Assembly: GCF_003641145.1 (NCBI RefSeq)
Contig: NZ_CP032744.1
Span: 1,116,001 to 1,180,000, forward strand
Length of the DNA stretch: 64,000 nucleotides
Reading direction: 5' to 3'
DNA from: Lactiplantibacillus paraplantarum
GTDB taxonomy: Bacteria > Bacillota > Bacilli > Lactobacillales > Lactobacillaceae
Each line of letters opens with the position of its first letter. Positions within the stretch are counted from its first letter, which is position 1. A program made the translations under genes and the position numbers. The notes beneath the pieces are model-generated. The model was not told the origin of the DNA. It did not search any database and saw only the letters and a list, made by a program, of their open reading frames with translations. Of this stretch, positions 9,865-19,111 are shown one piece after another.

Positions 9865-10605
9865 ATGCGAGTAGATAAATTTTTACATGCAATGCGAATT
9901 GGGACCCGAACCCAGGTGCGGCGCTTAATCAAGGATGGACATATTACGGCCAATGGCGAACCGGTCATTTCGGGTAAGCAACAAATCAATCCTGGTAGCG
10001 ACACGGTTCTTTTGGATGACGTTCAGGTCCGGTACCAACAATACTTTTATTACGTGATGAATAAGCCAGTTGGGGTTATCACGGCCACAACGGATGCTGC
10101 TGCGAAAACGGTGATGGATCTGTTCAACACGACTGATTTTCGTGACGACTTGTTTCCAGTGGGTCGGCTAGACAAGGACACCGAGGGGATTTTGGTAATC
10201 ACAAACGATGGTGCCTTATCCCATGACTTATTGTCGCCGAACCACCACGTGACCAAAGTCTATGAGGCTGAAGTGACCGGTGAAATTACGGCCGCTCAAC
10301 TAGCTGGGTTTAATGACGGTATTACCTTAAAAGATGGGACCGAATTACAACCTGCCCAAGCAGAGATTGTTGCCTTCCATGAAATCGAGAACTTTACCAC
10401 GATTCGAATCATGATTCATGAAGGCAAATATCATCAAGTGAAACGGATGGTCGGGACTTTAGGTGAACGGGTCGTTGGCTTACGGCGAATCAAATTTGGT
10501 TCGTTGACGTTACCCGTTGGTTTGTTGGCAGGAAACTATCGCGCGCTGACTGACGATGAACTGGCGGCGTTGAAGGCGGATGCTAACCAACCAGTAGGCG
10601 AATAG
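9865..10605 (+). CDS. 16S rRNA pseudouridine synthase, RsuA family
   Basis: Isomerises uridine to pseudouridine in ribosomal RNA. An N-terminal S4 RNA-binding domain (MRVDKFLHAMRIGTRTQVRRLIKDG) is followed by the catalytic domain, with GRLDKDTEGILVITNDG containing the catalytic Asp, and the KTYEAEV-like strand (KVYEAEVTG). At 246 residues it fits RsuA/RluB/RluE/RluF; the exact target uridine is inferred as U516-like. The ATG has TAGGTGA 5 nt upstream and lies 7 nt after the flippase stop. Confidence 0.9.
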   Translation: MRVDKFLHAMRIGTRTQVRRLIKDGHITANGEPVISGKQQINPGSDTVLLDDVQVRYQQYFYYVMNKPVGVITATTDAAAKTVMDLFNTTDFRDDLFPVGRLDKDTEGILVITNDGALSHDLLSPNHHVTKVYEAEVTGEITAAQLAGFNDGITLKDGTELQPAQAEIVAFHEIENFTTIRIMIHEGKYHQVKRMVGTLGERVVGLRRIKFGSLTLPVGLLAGNYRALTDDELAALKADANQPVGE

Positions 10606-10635
10606 TGAGTTAAAGTCAATTGGCTACTGTAGTGA

Positions 10636-10769
10636 TTGCAAGATTAAATGCGTAAAAGAGCGCGTGACAAGCAATCTTTTGGCGGACATTTCGATAATAG
10701 TGATAGAAAAATTGTGCCCAGTTTCTTGAGAAGTTTTTTCTTAAGAAACTGGGCACAATTATTTTTTTA
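10636..10769 (+). repeat. Dispersed intergenic repeat, copy 1 (two stem-loops, terminator-like)
   Basis: The unit contains a loose AAAAGA/TCTTTT stem, then TTTCGATAATA (10689-10699), then a strong hairpin GTGCCCAGTTTCTTGAG ... TTAAGAAACTGGGCAC followed by T7. A second copy lies in the opposite orientation at 19112-19226. It probably also ends transcription from both flanking convergent genes. Confidence 0.75.
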
Positions 10770-10794
10770 GACGATTTTAGTCGTACACGTCCAG

Positions 10795-11634
10795 CTAGCT
10801 AGGGCGTTCAATCTGACTAAAGCGGTGCATGTAAGTCGGAATGCGGGTACTGATTTGATGCGGTAAGACGACGTACCGGGTCGCGGCGAGATCATCGGCA
10901 ATGGCACTGTGTAAGTAGACCGCGCTGAGAATCGCTGCGGTGAAGTCATCAAATTGTCCCACGAAGCCACCAATCATACCAGCCAACGTGTCACCCATAC
11001 CGCCCGTTGCCATGGCTGGGGTGCCTCCCGGATTGAACCAAACCCGTTCGTCAGTATAGATGGTTGTGCGATGCGCCTTGACAACGGCCGTAACGCCTAG
11101 CCGTTTTTGTGCGTCATGGTTGGCCGTTGGCGTTTGATCCTTGATAGCGATACCGCTGAGTCGTTGCCATTCCATCTGGTGTGGCGTGACGACGATGTCC
11201 GTTGCGGGAAGGGACCGTGGCTGCTGAGCAAGTAATGTCAAGGCCGAACCGTCGATGACCAACCGCTGTGGAGCGTGAGTCGCGGCGATGACGGCGGTCA
11301 ATAACTGATCAGCGATTGTATCCGTTCCAAGACCCGGTCCAATGATGATGACGTCCATTCCTGTCAGCATGTTCAATAAGGTGTCAGTCTGGTGATAGTC
11401 GATGACCATCGCTTCGGGTAGTCGAGCATGCAGACTTGTGAAGTTAGATGGATCGGTGGCGACGGTTACCAGACCTGCGCCACTATACGTTGCAGCAGTG
11501 GCGGCCATGATGATAGCCCCGCCAAAATTCTGGTTGCCACCAATCAGCATGACTCGGCCGTAATTACCTTTGTGAGAATCAGCCGGTCGTTTGATAATTG
11601 TCCGGCTAACAATTTCGGCTGTAATAGGTTGCAT
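10795..11634 (-). CDS. nnrD: ADP-dependent NAD(P)H-hydrate dehydratase
   Basis: Repairs damaged, hydrated NAD(P)H in an ADP-dependent reaction. The 279-residue ribokinase-like fold is complete. Seen are KGNYGRVMLIGGNQNFGGA near the N-terminus, IGPGLGTD mid-protein, the VVTPHQMEW strand, and the C-terminal nucleotide-binding motif GGMGDTLAGMIGGF. The epimerase half (YjeF_N) that is fused in many bacteria is absent, as is usual for short lactobacillar forms. The gene stands alone, convergent with the pseudouridine synthase gene and divergent from pepV. Confidence 0.88.
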   Translation of the reverse strand: MQPITAEIVSRTIIKRPADSHKGNYGRVMLIGGNQNFGGAIIMAATAATYSGAGLVTVATDPSNFTSLHARLPEAMVIDYHQTDTLLNMLTGMDVIIIGPGLGTDTIADQLLTAVIAATHAPQRLVIDGSALTLLAQQPRSLPATDIVVTPHQMEWQRLSGIAIKDQTPTANHDAQKRLGVTAVVKAHRTTIYTDERVWFNPGGTPAMATGGMGDTLAGMIGGFVGQFDDFTAAILSAVYLHSAIADDLAATRYVVLPHQISTRIPTYMHRFSQIERPS

Positions 11635-11760
11635 GAGATGACCAGCTTTCTAAGTTAATTTACTTTGAGTATACCATTTTCCAAAAGCGGTTACTTACGA
11701 TTATTAAGTTGACGACAGCTATGCTAAAATTAAGGTAACAATATGTGGGAGGAATTTAAC

Positions 11761-13164
11761 ATGTCAGTTGATTGGAAAAATGAAGCAACTAAGCATCAAG
11801 ATGATTATCTAGCAGATTTAACCACTATGCTCCGCGTGCCGAGCTTTCGTGACGATAGCCAGGCGACGGACGACGCACCGTTAGGACCAGGTCCTAAGCA
11901 AGCGTTAACCACGTTTTTAGCGATTGCGGAACGCGATGGTTTTAAGACTAAGAATATCGATAACTTGGTCGGTTATGCTGAAATTGGTGAGGGGAATGAA
12001 ACCTTAGCAATTTTAGCCCATGTGGATGAGATGCCTGCTGGTAACGGCTGGGATACGGACCCCTTTGAACCAACTATCAAAGATGGTAAGATGTATGCCC
12101 GCGGCGTTTCCGACGACAAAGGTCCTGGAATAGCGGCTTACTATGGCTTAAAGATCGTTAAAGAACTTGGTTTGAAGCTCAATAAGAAGATTCGCTTTAT
12201 TGTCGGGACCGATGAGGAAAGTAATTGGACGGGGATGAAACGCTACTTTGAAGTTGAACCAGCGCCAACCTTGGGCTTCTCACCAGACGCCATGTTCCCG
12301 TTGATCAATGGTGAAAAGGGAAATGTGAGTCTGCAATTACACTTCGGTCATGAAGATAATGGCGACTTTAACCTTGTTTCCTTTGATTCTGGCTTGCGTG
12401 AAAATATGGTGCCGCGTGATGCCGAAGCCGTGGTCGCGACGGACGACAACGAGCAGTTTGCGGCCGACTTCACAGCGTTCTTGGACCAACAACCCGTTAC
12501 TGGTGAATTAACGGTCGTTCCTGAAGGCGTTAAGCTGGAAGTTGTTGGTAAGGCGGCTCATGGGATGGAACCCCGTAATGGGATCAACGCCGGAACCTAC
12601 CTCGCAACGTTTTTGACCAACTATGCTTTTGCCGCTGATGCCGCTGCTTTCTTAGACTTCGTGGCTAACAAGCTCCACGATGATTCACGGGCCAACCACT
12701 TAGGCTTAGCTTACAAGGATGACGTCATGGGTGATTTGACGATGAATGTTGGGTTACTCAGCTTTGACCACCAAAAGGGTGGCGAGCTAACATTGAATTT
12801 CCGTTATCCTAAGGGGATCGAACCGGCAGACTTGACGGCAAAAGTCCAAGCACAGCTACCTGCGGGGGCCACTGTTACGCAGGGTGACTTCATGGTGCCA
12901 CATTACGTTGACCCTGAAGATCCAATCGTTAAGGATTTGATGGACGTTTACCGGCGTCAGACTGGTGACACGGCCTCACAACCACAAATCGTCGGTGGTG
13001 GGACTTATGGTCGAATGATGGCCCGGGGAGTAGCCTTCGGGGCGCTCTTCCCAGATACCGAAGACACCATGCACCAAGCCAATGAATTCCAACCAATTGA
13101 CGAATTGATGGCTGCAATGGCCATTTATGCCGAGTCAATTGCCGTATTAGCAACCGACAAATAA
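11761..13164 (+). CDS. pepV: Dipeptidase PepV (M20 metallopeptidase)
   Basis: Cytoplasmic zinc dipeptidase that completes degradation of imported peptides in lactic acid bacteria. The M20 metal ligands and catalytic residues are visible: LAHVDEMPAG (His and Asp), ARGVSDDKGP (bridging Asp), VGTDEESNWTG (catalytic Glu-Glu), and the C-terminal DTMHQANE His. The 467-residue length fits PepV. The ATG at 11761 follows GGGAGGA at good spacing; an upstream in-frame codon is less likely. The promoter has an extended -10 (TATGCTAAAAT, about 11720). Confidence 0.95.
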   Translation: MSVDWKNEATKHQDDYLADLTTMLRVPSFRDDSQATDDAPLGPGPKQALTTFLAIAERDGFKTKNIDNLVGYAEIGEGNETLAILAHVDEMPAGNGWDTDPFEPTIKDGKMYARGVSDDKGPGIAAYYGLKIVKELGLKLNKKIRFIVGTDEESNWTGMKRYFEVEPAPTLGFSPDAMFPLINGEKGNVSLQLHFGHEDNGDFNLVSFDSGLRENMVPRDAEAVVATDDNEQFAADFTAFLDQQPVTGELTVVPEGVKLEVVGKAAHGMEPRNGINAGTYLATFLTNYAFAADAAAFLDFVANKLHDDSRANHLGLAYKDDVMGDLTMNVGLLSFDHQKGGELTLNFRYPKGIEPADLTAKVQAQLPAGATVTQGDFMVPHYVDPEDPIVKDLMDVYRRQTGDTASQPQIVGGGTYGRMMARGVAFGALFPDTEDTMHQANEFQPIDELMAAMAIYAESIAVLATDK

Positions 13165-13190
13165 GGATTGTTTGATGGAGGGTGATGGTT

Positions 13191-13697
13191 ATGACGATGG
13201 TTCAACGAATTTTAGTCGGCATCGATACAAGTCCCCAGTCCCAACTGGCGTTAACAAAGGCAATCACGATCGCGGTCGAACAAAATGCTACTCTGGATAT
13301 TGTGACGGTCATTAATACTGAAAAGTTTATTGGTGTTACGCAGGGGCCGATGGGGTTTGGTGCGACGACCCCCCAATCATTGAATGAATTGACGGCCGGG
13401 CTTAAAGCGAATCTTGCCACGGCGCGCCAACAAGCAGTAGCCGCGGGTGTTAACGATGTGCGCGTACATCTACACTCGGGCAATTCTAAGTTGTTATTAG
13501 CGACGACGCTACCAGAACGCTATGGTACTGATCTGATCGTTGTGGGTGCGACGGGGTTGAATAACGTGGCCCGGGTGCTGATCGGCTCCAACGCGGCTTA
13601 TGTGATTCGAAATGCCACGTGTGATACGCTGGTCGTACGGACGGATGCTAATCAGCGACCAGTGACGTTGCCGAAACGTTCAACGCGGCGACTGTGA
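13191..13697 (+). CDS. Universal stress protein, UspA family
   Basis: A 168-residue alpha/beta nucleotide-binding protein of the Usp family. The N-terminus ILVGIDTSPQSQLALTKAI and the ATP-binding loop VVGATGLNNVARVLIGSNAAYVIRN (GxxG-x9-G-S/N pattern) are present, so it is probably an ATP-binding subtype. Three start codons lie close together; ATG 13191 has the best distance to GGAGGG (13177-13182). It follows pepV by 26 nt and could be co-transcribed with it. Role in stress survival is family knowledge; no specific partner is visible. Confidence 0.88.
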   Translation: MTMVQRILVGIDTSPQSQLALTKAITIAVEQNATLDIVTVINTEKFIGVTQGPMGFGATTPQSLNELTAGLKANLATARQQAVAAGVNDVRVHLHSGNSKLLLATTLPERYGTDLIVVGATGLNNVARVLIGSNAAYVIRNATCDTLVVRTDANQRPVTLPKRSTRRL

Positions 13698-13825
13698 TTG
13701 GCATAAATAGTGCGAGACCAGTAACAGTTAAACCGGCCTTAACGTGCCGTTGGTATGGATTTGAAAACGCTGATTGTTTTCAGATGTAGTGCCATTAACT
13801 GACCGATGTCCCTTTTAGGCCAGTA

Positions 13826-13877
13826 ACAAAATAGTTGCGTCAAGAATTCACGAAATTCTTGATGCGACTATTTTTTA
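13826..13877 (+). terminator. Terminator after the universal stress protein gene
   Basis: Long hairpin AAATAGT-GCGTCAAGAATT with its complement AATTCTTGATGCGACTATTTTTT, ending in a T run. Confidence 0.85.
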
Positions 13878-13904
13878 TTTCGGGCATTTTGTAATTGTTT
13901 ATGA

Positions 13905-13975
13905 AAAAAATACATAACCCATACATTATTTTTACATTATGCCAACGTTTCCGATACGTTCATCTGGCATGATTT
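13905..13975 (+). promoter_or_regulatory. Putative Pho box and inverted repeat upstream of the ugp operon
   Basis: TACAT occurs three times at an exact 11-bp interval (13911, 13922, 13933). This matches the spacing of PhoP direct repeats in Firmicutes (TT-ACA-like hexamers every 11 bp). Just downstream, AACGT/ACGTT and TGCC/GGCA inverted arms span 13938-13971. PhoP control is inference from spacing and from the function of the operon. Confidence 0.5.
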
Positions 13976-14022
13976 AAGTGTAATCCAATGAATTACAAAT
14001 AAAAGGTCGAGGGGATATGGAT

Positions 14023-15123
14023 ATGGGAATTGAGTTGCAGGGCATCACAAAGACGTATGGTAAGGCTGAGCAGCCAGTTTTGCATGATGTGAACGCTGAG
14101 ATTCAAGATGGGGAATTATTCGTGATTGTTGGACCGTCTGGTTGTGGTAAAAGTACGTTACTACGGATGATTGCCGGTATCATTCCAATTACGAGTGGTA
14201 AGCTGGCCATTGACGGTCAGATCATGAACGCGGTCCCGCCTAAAGATCGTAAGTTAGCAATGGTTTTTCAGAGCTACGCCTTGTATCCATTTTTAGATGT
14301 GGCGGCCAATGTTGCTTTTGGTTTACAAGCGCGTAAGATGCCGGCCGTAGAAGTCGAACAGCGCGTCAACGAGGCTCTAAAGCTGGGTGACTTGACGGCT
14401 TACCGGAATCGTAAGCCGCGTGAGTTATCTGGTGGTCAACGACAGCGAGTTGCCCTCGCCCGGGCGATTGCTAGTGATGCCAAAATCTGTCTGATGGATG
14501 AGCCATTGTCTAACTTGGATGCGCAGTTACGAGTCCGGATGCGCACTGAAATCCGCGAGCTGCAACGTAAATTAGGCCTGACACTGATTTATGTCACTCA
14601 TGACCAGACGGAAGCAATGACAATGGCTGATCACGTGATGGTGCTGCATGAACAGCATGTGCAGCAGATCGATACGCCACTGGATATTTATAACCATCCT
14701 GCGAACCATTTTGTTGCTGAATTCTTTGGAACCCCGCAGATTAATTTGTTGCCAGTAACGACTGAAATAACCCGGGAATTACAAGTTACGGCAGGTTTTC
14801 AGCTGACTTTGCAACGGCCACTCACAGCTGGTACTTACACGCTTGGTATTCGGCCCAATCAGTTGCTGGCACTACCAGTTGCTGCAGGTGCCGGCAATGG
14901 AGTAGTAACTAACGTTGAAACATTGGGCGAGCTGACGATTATTGAAGTACTGACGGATAACGGAACAGCCTTACGAATCGTTCAATCTGGTCAGGTGCAA
15001 TTCCCCCTTGAACAACGGGTGCAAGTAAGTGCTCAGGGTAAAATTCTTATCTTTGATGAGCATGAACAACTAATTGCCGAAGAGGAGGGCGCGACTAATG
15101 ATCAATTCGTTTCCGTCAATTAA
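14023..15123 (+). CDS. ugpC: ABC transporter ATP-binding protein, UgpC/MsmK type
   Basis: The nucleotide-binding subunit powering glycerol-3-phosphate or glycerophosphodiester uptake. Walker A GPSGCGKST lies at residues 37-45, the signature LSGGQRQRVALARAI follows, Walker B is CLMDEPLSNLD, and the H-loop is YVTHDQTEAM. A C-terminal OB-like (TOBE) regulatory domain is present. I chose ATG 14023 since the GAGGGG site is too close to the ATG at 14017. The stop overlaps the permease gene by 26 nt, so the genes are translationally linked. MsmK-type ATPases can serve several sugar porters. Confidence 0.88.
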   Translation: MGIELQGITKTYGKAEQPVLHDVNAEIQDGELFVIVGPSGCGKSTLLRMIAGIIPITSGKLAIDGQIMNAVPPKDRKLAMVFQSYALYPFLDVAANVAFGLQARKMPAVEVEQRVNEALKLGDLTAYRNRKPRELSGGQRQRVALARAIASDAKICLMDEPLSNLDAQLRVRMRTEIRELQRKLGLTLIYVTHDQTEAMTMADHVMVLHEQHVQQIDTPLDIYNHPANHFVAEFFGTPQINLLPVTTEITRELQVTAGFQLTLQRPLTAGTYTLGIRPNQLLALPVAAGAGNGVVTNVETLGELTIIEVLTDNGTALRIVQSGQVQFPLEQRVQVSAQGKILIFDEHEQLIAEEEGATNDQFVSVN

Positions 15124-16057
15124 ACGACGGACCCCAAAAGCACCGGATGCTAATGATCAAGCAACTGATCAGGTCATCGGTTTTGAATTAAGACGCAATG
15201 ATAAATATTATGCTTGGTTATTTCTAGGACCATCTTTGTTAGTACTCAGTATCTTTGTTTTTTATCCGATGTTACGCACGCTGTACCTTAGTTTCTTCTT
15301 GACGAATAGTTTTGGTGAACCAACCGTTTTTGTTGGACTGCAGAATTACCTTGATTTGTTAACAACGAAAAGTTATTTAGCTAGTTTACAAGCTACTGGT
15401 ATCTATGTTGTGGGTGTGACCGGATTCACGCTAGTAGGCGGTTTATTATTGGCAGCGGCGGCTAATCAAAAGATCCGGGGCATTGAACTATTTCGGACGA
15501 TCTTTACATCAACGATGGGGGTTTCGGTCTCAGTATCTGCGATTTTTTGGCTGTTTATGTTTAACCCGTCAATTGGACTATTAAATAAAGTTGCCGTCTG
15601 GCTGCACTTGCCAGCCGTCCACTGGTTAACGTCGCCACATTGGGCCATGGTCGCCGTTATTATGACTAGTGTCTGGATGCACTTGGGATTTACTTTTTTG
15701 ATCTTTTTCGGTGCTTTACAGTCAGTGCCAAAAACCTTATACGATGCAGCGGACGTTGCGGGGGCCAGTCGGCGTTACCAATTCGTTCACATTACGTTAC
15801 CGATGATTTCACCGACCCTCTTTTTCGTGGCGGTGATTACGCTGATTTCGGCCTTTAAGAGTTTCGGACTAATTGATCTGATGACTGCTGGTGGACCAAC
15901 GGATGCGACTAATTTATTAGTTTATCGAATTTATCAAGATGCATTTGTTGATGGTAACTATGCGCTTGCCAGTACTGAATCAATCATACTAGCGGTCATA
16001 ATTGCAGCCATTACAGTGGTCCAATTCAAACTCTTAGCAAAGCGGGTGAACTACTGA
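15098..16057 (+). CDS. ugpA: ABC transporter permease, UgpA type
   Basis: Integral membrane subunit of the glycerol-3-phosphate-type importer. A 319-residue protein with six predicted helices after a hydrophilic N-terminal tail. The EAA-like cytoplasmic loop DAADVAGASRRYQFVHITLP that docks the ATPase is clear. The ATG at 15098 has GAGGAGGG 7 nt upstream, inside the end of ugpC. It ends in TGATG overlap with the next permease. Confidence 0.9.
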   Translation: MINSFPSIKRRTPKAPDANDQATDQVIGFELRRNDKYYAWLFLGPSLLVLSIFVFYPMLRTLYLSFFLTNSFGEPTVFVGLQNYLDLLTTKSYLASLQATGIYVVGVTGFTLVGGLLLAAAANQKIRGIELFRTIFTSTMGVSVSVSAIFWLFMFNPSIGLLNKVAVWLHLPAVHWLTSPHWAMVAVIMTSVWMHLGFTFLIFFGALQSVPKTLYDAADVAGASRRYQFVHITLPMISPTLFFVAVITLISAFKSFGLIDLMTAGGPTDATNLLVYRIYQDAFVDGNYALASTESIILAVIIAAITVVQFKLLAKRVNY

Positions 16058-16899
16058 TGGAAAATACGCTTGCCACTCAGGCACTAATTCGGCGTCGTTT
16101 TGGGATCATCTTCAGATATATTTTATTGACGGTACTCGCATTGATCATTATTCTACCGTTCATTTTAGGGTTATGGACGAGCTTTTTACCGACAACGACC
16201 ATCGCGAAGGGGGCGTTGAGCGGGACGCTTTCTTGGCAGAACTATCAAGATGCATTTACTAAAACGCCTATTTTACGGTATTTGTTTAATAGTTTGGTGA
16301 TTTCTTTGATCCAGATGGTCGCCCACTTGTTTTTCGCATCAATTGCGGCGTATACCTTTGTATTTTTAGAATTCAAATACCGGGATGCGTTGTTTTACCT
16401 AGTCTTGGCAACGATGATGTTGCCATTTGAAGCAGAAGTGATTCCGAATTTTCACACAGTGCGGGCCATGCACTTATTAGACCACTATGCGGTGATGGTC
16501 GTTCCGTTCCTAACTTCGGCATTTGGCATTTTCATGTTACGGCAGGCCTTCCGGCAAATTCCGTGGGATTTAAAGGAGGCTGCTGATGTTGCCGGTTTAT
16601 CACACTGGCAATTTTATCGTCGTGTTGCCATGCCATACTCACGTATCAGTCTATTGACATTAACGGCCTACAGCTTTTTAGGCAGTTGGAATCAATACCT
16701 ATGGCCAATGCTGACTACTTTTTCAAATCGGCTACGACCAGTGCAAGATGGCTTACGGCAACTTCATTCAGAAGAGACGGCTACTAACTGGGGACTTGTT
16801 CAGGCGAGTGCCGCCATTGTGGTGATTCCCACGTTGATTGTGTTGTTCTGGGGCCAACATTATTTTAAGTCTGGATTGAATGAAGGTTCGGTGAAATGA
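16057..16899 (+). CDS. ugpE: ABC transporter permease, UgpE type
   Basis: Second permease subunit of the importer, 280 residues and six helices. The EAA loop (LKEAADVAGLSHWQFYRRVAMP) is canonical, as is the MMLPFEAEVIPNF segment found in carbohydrate-uptake permeases. Start and stop overlap the neighbouring genes by 1 and 4 nt, showing a tightly coupled operon. Confidence 0.9.
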   Translation: MENTLATQALIRRRFGIIFRYILLTVLALIIILPFILGLWTSFLPTTTIAKGALSGTLSWQNYQDAFTKTPILRYLFNSLVISLIQMVAHLFFASIAAYTFVFLEFKYRDALFYLVLATMMLPFEAEVIPNFHTVRAMHLLDHYAVMVVPFLTSAFGIFMLRQAFRQIPWDLKEAADVAGLSHWQFYRRVAMPYSRISLLTLTAYSFLGSWNQYLWPMLTTFSNRLRPVQDGLRQLHSEETATNWGLVQASAAIVVIPTLIVLFWGQHYFKSGLNEGSVK

Positions 16900-18248
16900 T
16901 GAAAATTAAGTGGAAATGGCAATGGCTAGCAGGGATTCTGGTTGTTATTTTGGCATTGGGGACGGTCGTTTATAATCGAACGCAAGTAAATGCTGACAGT
17001 GGTCGCATCAAAGTTGTTTTCTGGCATGAAATGAAGGGTCCTGGCCAACAAGCCATTGACGCGTATGTTAAAGCGTTTAATCAACAGCAATCTAAGTATC
17101 AAGTTGTTGCTGAATTTGAGGGTGGTTACAATGGCGTCATTCAAAAGATTTTGAATACGCACGGTACCGCTGCGTCACCAGCTTTATTTCAATCAATGGA
17201 TATTTCTACTAGTCAGATGTATCATAGTGGTTTTACGACCCCCATGCAGAAATTTGTGGATCGCGATCACTATGATGTTGATCAGATCATTCCGGGAGCT
17301 AAGGCGATTGTCATGCGTAATAGTCAGTTGTTAGCTATGCCATTCAACGCGTCACAAACGGCCCTTTACTATAATAAAGCCGTCTTGCGGCAGTACGGGA
17401 TTACCCCACCGCCAGTGGATCCAACTTACGATGATATTACACGCGTTGCCAAGGCAATTCACGACAAATCTCATGGTAAGGTGAAGGGGATGACAATGGA
17501 GGCCTATTCTTGGCTGTTTGAGCAATTAGTGGCTAACGCTGGCGTTCCGGTTGCCAATCATAATAATGGTCATACTGGCAACGCTACTAAGGTCGATTTT
17601 ACGAGTCCAGCCGCGATTAATGCTATGAAGTGGGTCAAAGAAAATATTGATTATGGTGACTTTATGAATTTTGGCTCTGGTGGTAACGCTGCGGCCAATG
17701 AAGCAGCGTCCTTTTTAGCTGAGCATTTAGGCATCTTCATGCAATCGTCCGCCAAAACTGGCCAATTATATCAGGTGCTCAAAAATGACCTGGGCGTCAC
17801 CTACTTTCCGCGGCCAAATGGTCAGAAAGCTAATGGAATTGCGGTCGGTGGCGCGGCCCTCTGGATTGCCAACGATAAACCAAGTGCGGTTCAAGACGGG
17901 GCTTGGGAATTCACTAAGTTTTTGGCTAGCGCACAGACGCAAGCCGATTGGCAAGCCAAGACTGGTTATTTAGCCGTTAATAAGGGGGCTAAGGACGAGC
18001 CAACGCTGAAAAAGCTATTCAAGAAGTCGCCGGTCCTAGAAGTTTCTGGTAATCAGATGCTACGAACGAAGCCTAATAATACGAACTCAGGTGTCTTTGT
18101 CGATGGTTGGGTTCCCGCACGGACGGCGATTCAAACGGCGATGCAGCAGATTTTTGTAGGCCAAGATATTCGACAAGCGTTGCAAACAGCTGAAAATACG
18201 TACAATAAAGTGTTAGAATCAAATAACCGTGCGAACGGTCGTCATTAA
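16896..18248 (+). CDS. ugpB: Extracellular solute-binding protein, UgpB type
   Basis: Binds glycerol-3-phosphate or glycerophosphodiesters outside the cell for the importer. The family start VVFWHEMKGPGQQAI and the conserved EGGYNGVIQKIL segment are present. Its N-terminal hydrophobic segment (residues 9-25, LAGILVVILALGTVVY) has no cysteine. It is therefore held by an uncleaved anchor or released by signal peptidase I (possible site after VNA-DS), instead of being the lipoprotein usual for Gram-positive binding proteins. The start overlaps the ugpE stop. Confidence 0.87.
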   Translation: MMKIKWKWQWLAGILVVILALGTVVYNRTQVNADSGRIKVVFWHEMKGPGQQAIDAYVKAFNQQQSKYQVVAEFEGGYNGVIQKILNTHGTAASPALFQSMDISTSQMYHSGFTTPMQKFVDRDHYDVDQIIPGAKAIVMRNSQLLAMPFNASQTALYYNKAVLRQYGITPPPVDPTYDDITRVAKAIHDKSHGKVKGMTMEAYSWLFEQLVANAGVPVANHNNGHTGNATKVDFTSPAAINAMKWVKENIDYGDFMNFGSGGNAAANEAASFLAEHLGIFMQSSAKTGQLYQVLKNDLGVTYFPRPNGQKANGIAVGGAALWIANDKPSAVQDGAWEFTKFLASAQTQADWQAKTGYLAVNKGAKDEPTLKKLFKKSPVLEVSGNQMLRTKPNNTNSGVFVDGWVPARTAIQTAMQQIFVGQDIRQALQTAENTYNKVLESNNRANGRH

Positions 18249-18268
18249 TTGGAAAGAGTTGAAGAATT

Positions 18269-18955
18269 GTGCCAAATATGTCGTTGATTTATGGTCATCG
18301 GGGCGTTCCCGTTAAGTTTCCTGAGAATTCATTGGCCGGGTTTGCCTATGCCATCAGTCATCATATCGATGGTTTAGAGTTTGACGTACACCTCACTAAA
18401 GATCAAGTGCCAGTGATTATGCATGATGAGTGGCTTGATCGAACGACTAATGGTCAGGGGGCGATTGCCAATCTGACTTTCAAGCAGTTACGCCGATATG
18501 CCTTGGCGAATGGTGAACCGGTCCCCTCATTGCAAGAATTTTTGAATTTGGTCAGTGGTGAGCCAGTCCACCTGAATTTGGAGTTTAAGACGGACCGACA
18601 TTATTATGTTGGTATTGAACGGATTGTGTTGCGGATGATTCAACAAACCGACTTAGTTTATCCAGTCGTGTTTTCATCATTTAACTTGAAGAGCTTGCAG
18701 CGTGCCTATGCGATTGATGCGCGCCAAAAATATGCTTTCTTGACTTCAGCACGGTTAGGTAATCCAGATGAGTTTGCAATCCATGAACACTTAGAAGGTG
18801 TCCACCTGGAGCATTACCAGCCGGTCCAACACGTTGCTGAACGGGTGTGGACGGTTGATGAGCCAGCCGTGATGCAACAATTATTTGCGGCGTCAGTCAA
18901 TGCCGTGATTACTAATAATTTTGAATTAGCACAACAAGTGCGAGCGGCAATGTAA
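18269..18955 (+). CDS. Glycerophosphodiester phosphodiesterase
   Basis: Hydrolyses glycerophosphodiesters to glycerol-3-phosphate and an alcohol. The GDPD signature is complete: YGHRGVPVKFPENSLAGF, LEFDVHLTKDQVPVIMHD, LDRTTNG, and NLEFKTD. It lacks a signal peptide, so it acts on imported substrate, fitting its place at the end of the ugp operon. The GTG at 18269 is 10 nt after GGAAAGAG; an ATG at 18278 is the alternative start. Likely UgpQ-equivalent. Releases phosphate-bearing glycerol from teichoic acid or phospholipid debris. Confidence 0.9.
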   Translation: MPNMSLIYGHRGVPVKFPENSLAGFAYAISHHIDGLEFDVHLTKDQVPVIMHDEWLDRTTNGQGAIANLTFKQLRRYALANGEPVPSLQEFLNLVSGEPVHLNLEFKTDRHYYVGIERIVLRMIQQTDLVYPVVFSSFNLKSLQRAYAIDARQKYAFLTSARLGNPDEFAIHEHLEGVHLEHYQPVQHVAERVWTVDEPAVMQQLFAASVNAVITNNFELAQQVRAAM

Positions 18956-19111
18956 TATCATATGGATGTGGCTGATTGTTAGCTAAAGCTTGGCTAATGG
19001 TTAGCTACAATTATGAGTTCCAGAATTGCTACTATGGTGGTGAGCCAGCAACCTAATAGGGTGGACTAGTAGTGTGGGGTGAACCAGTGCTGATTAAACC
19101 AGTCTAGGAAA

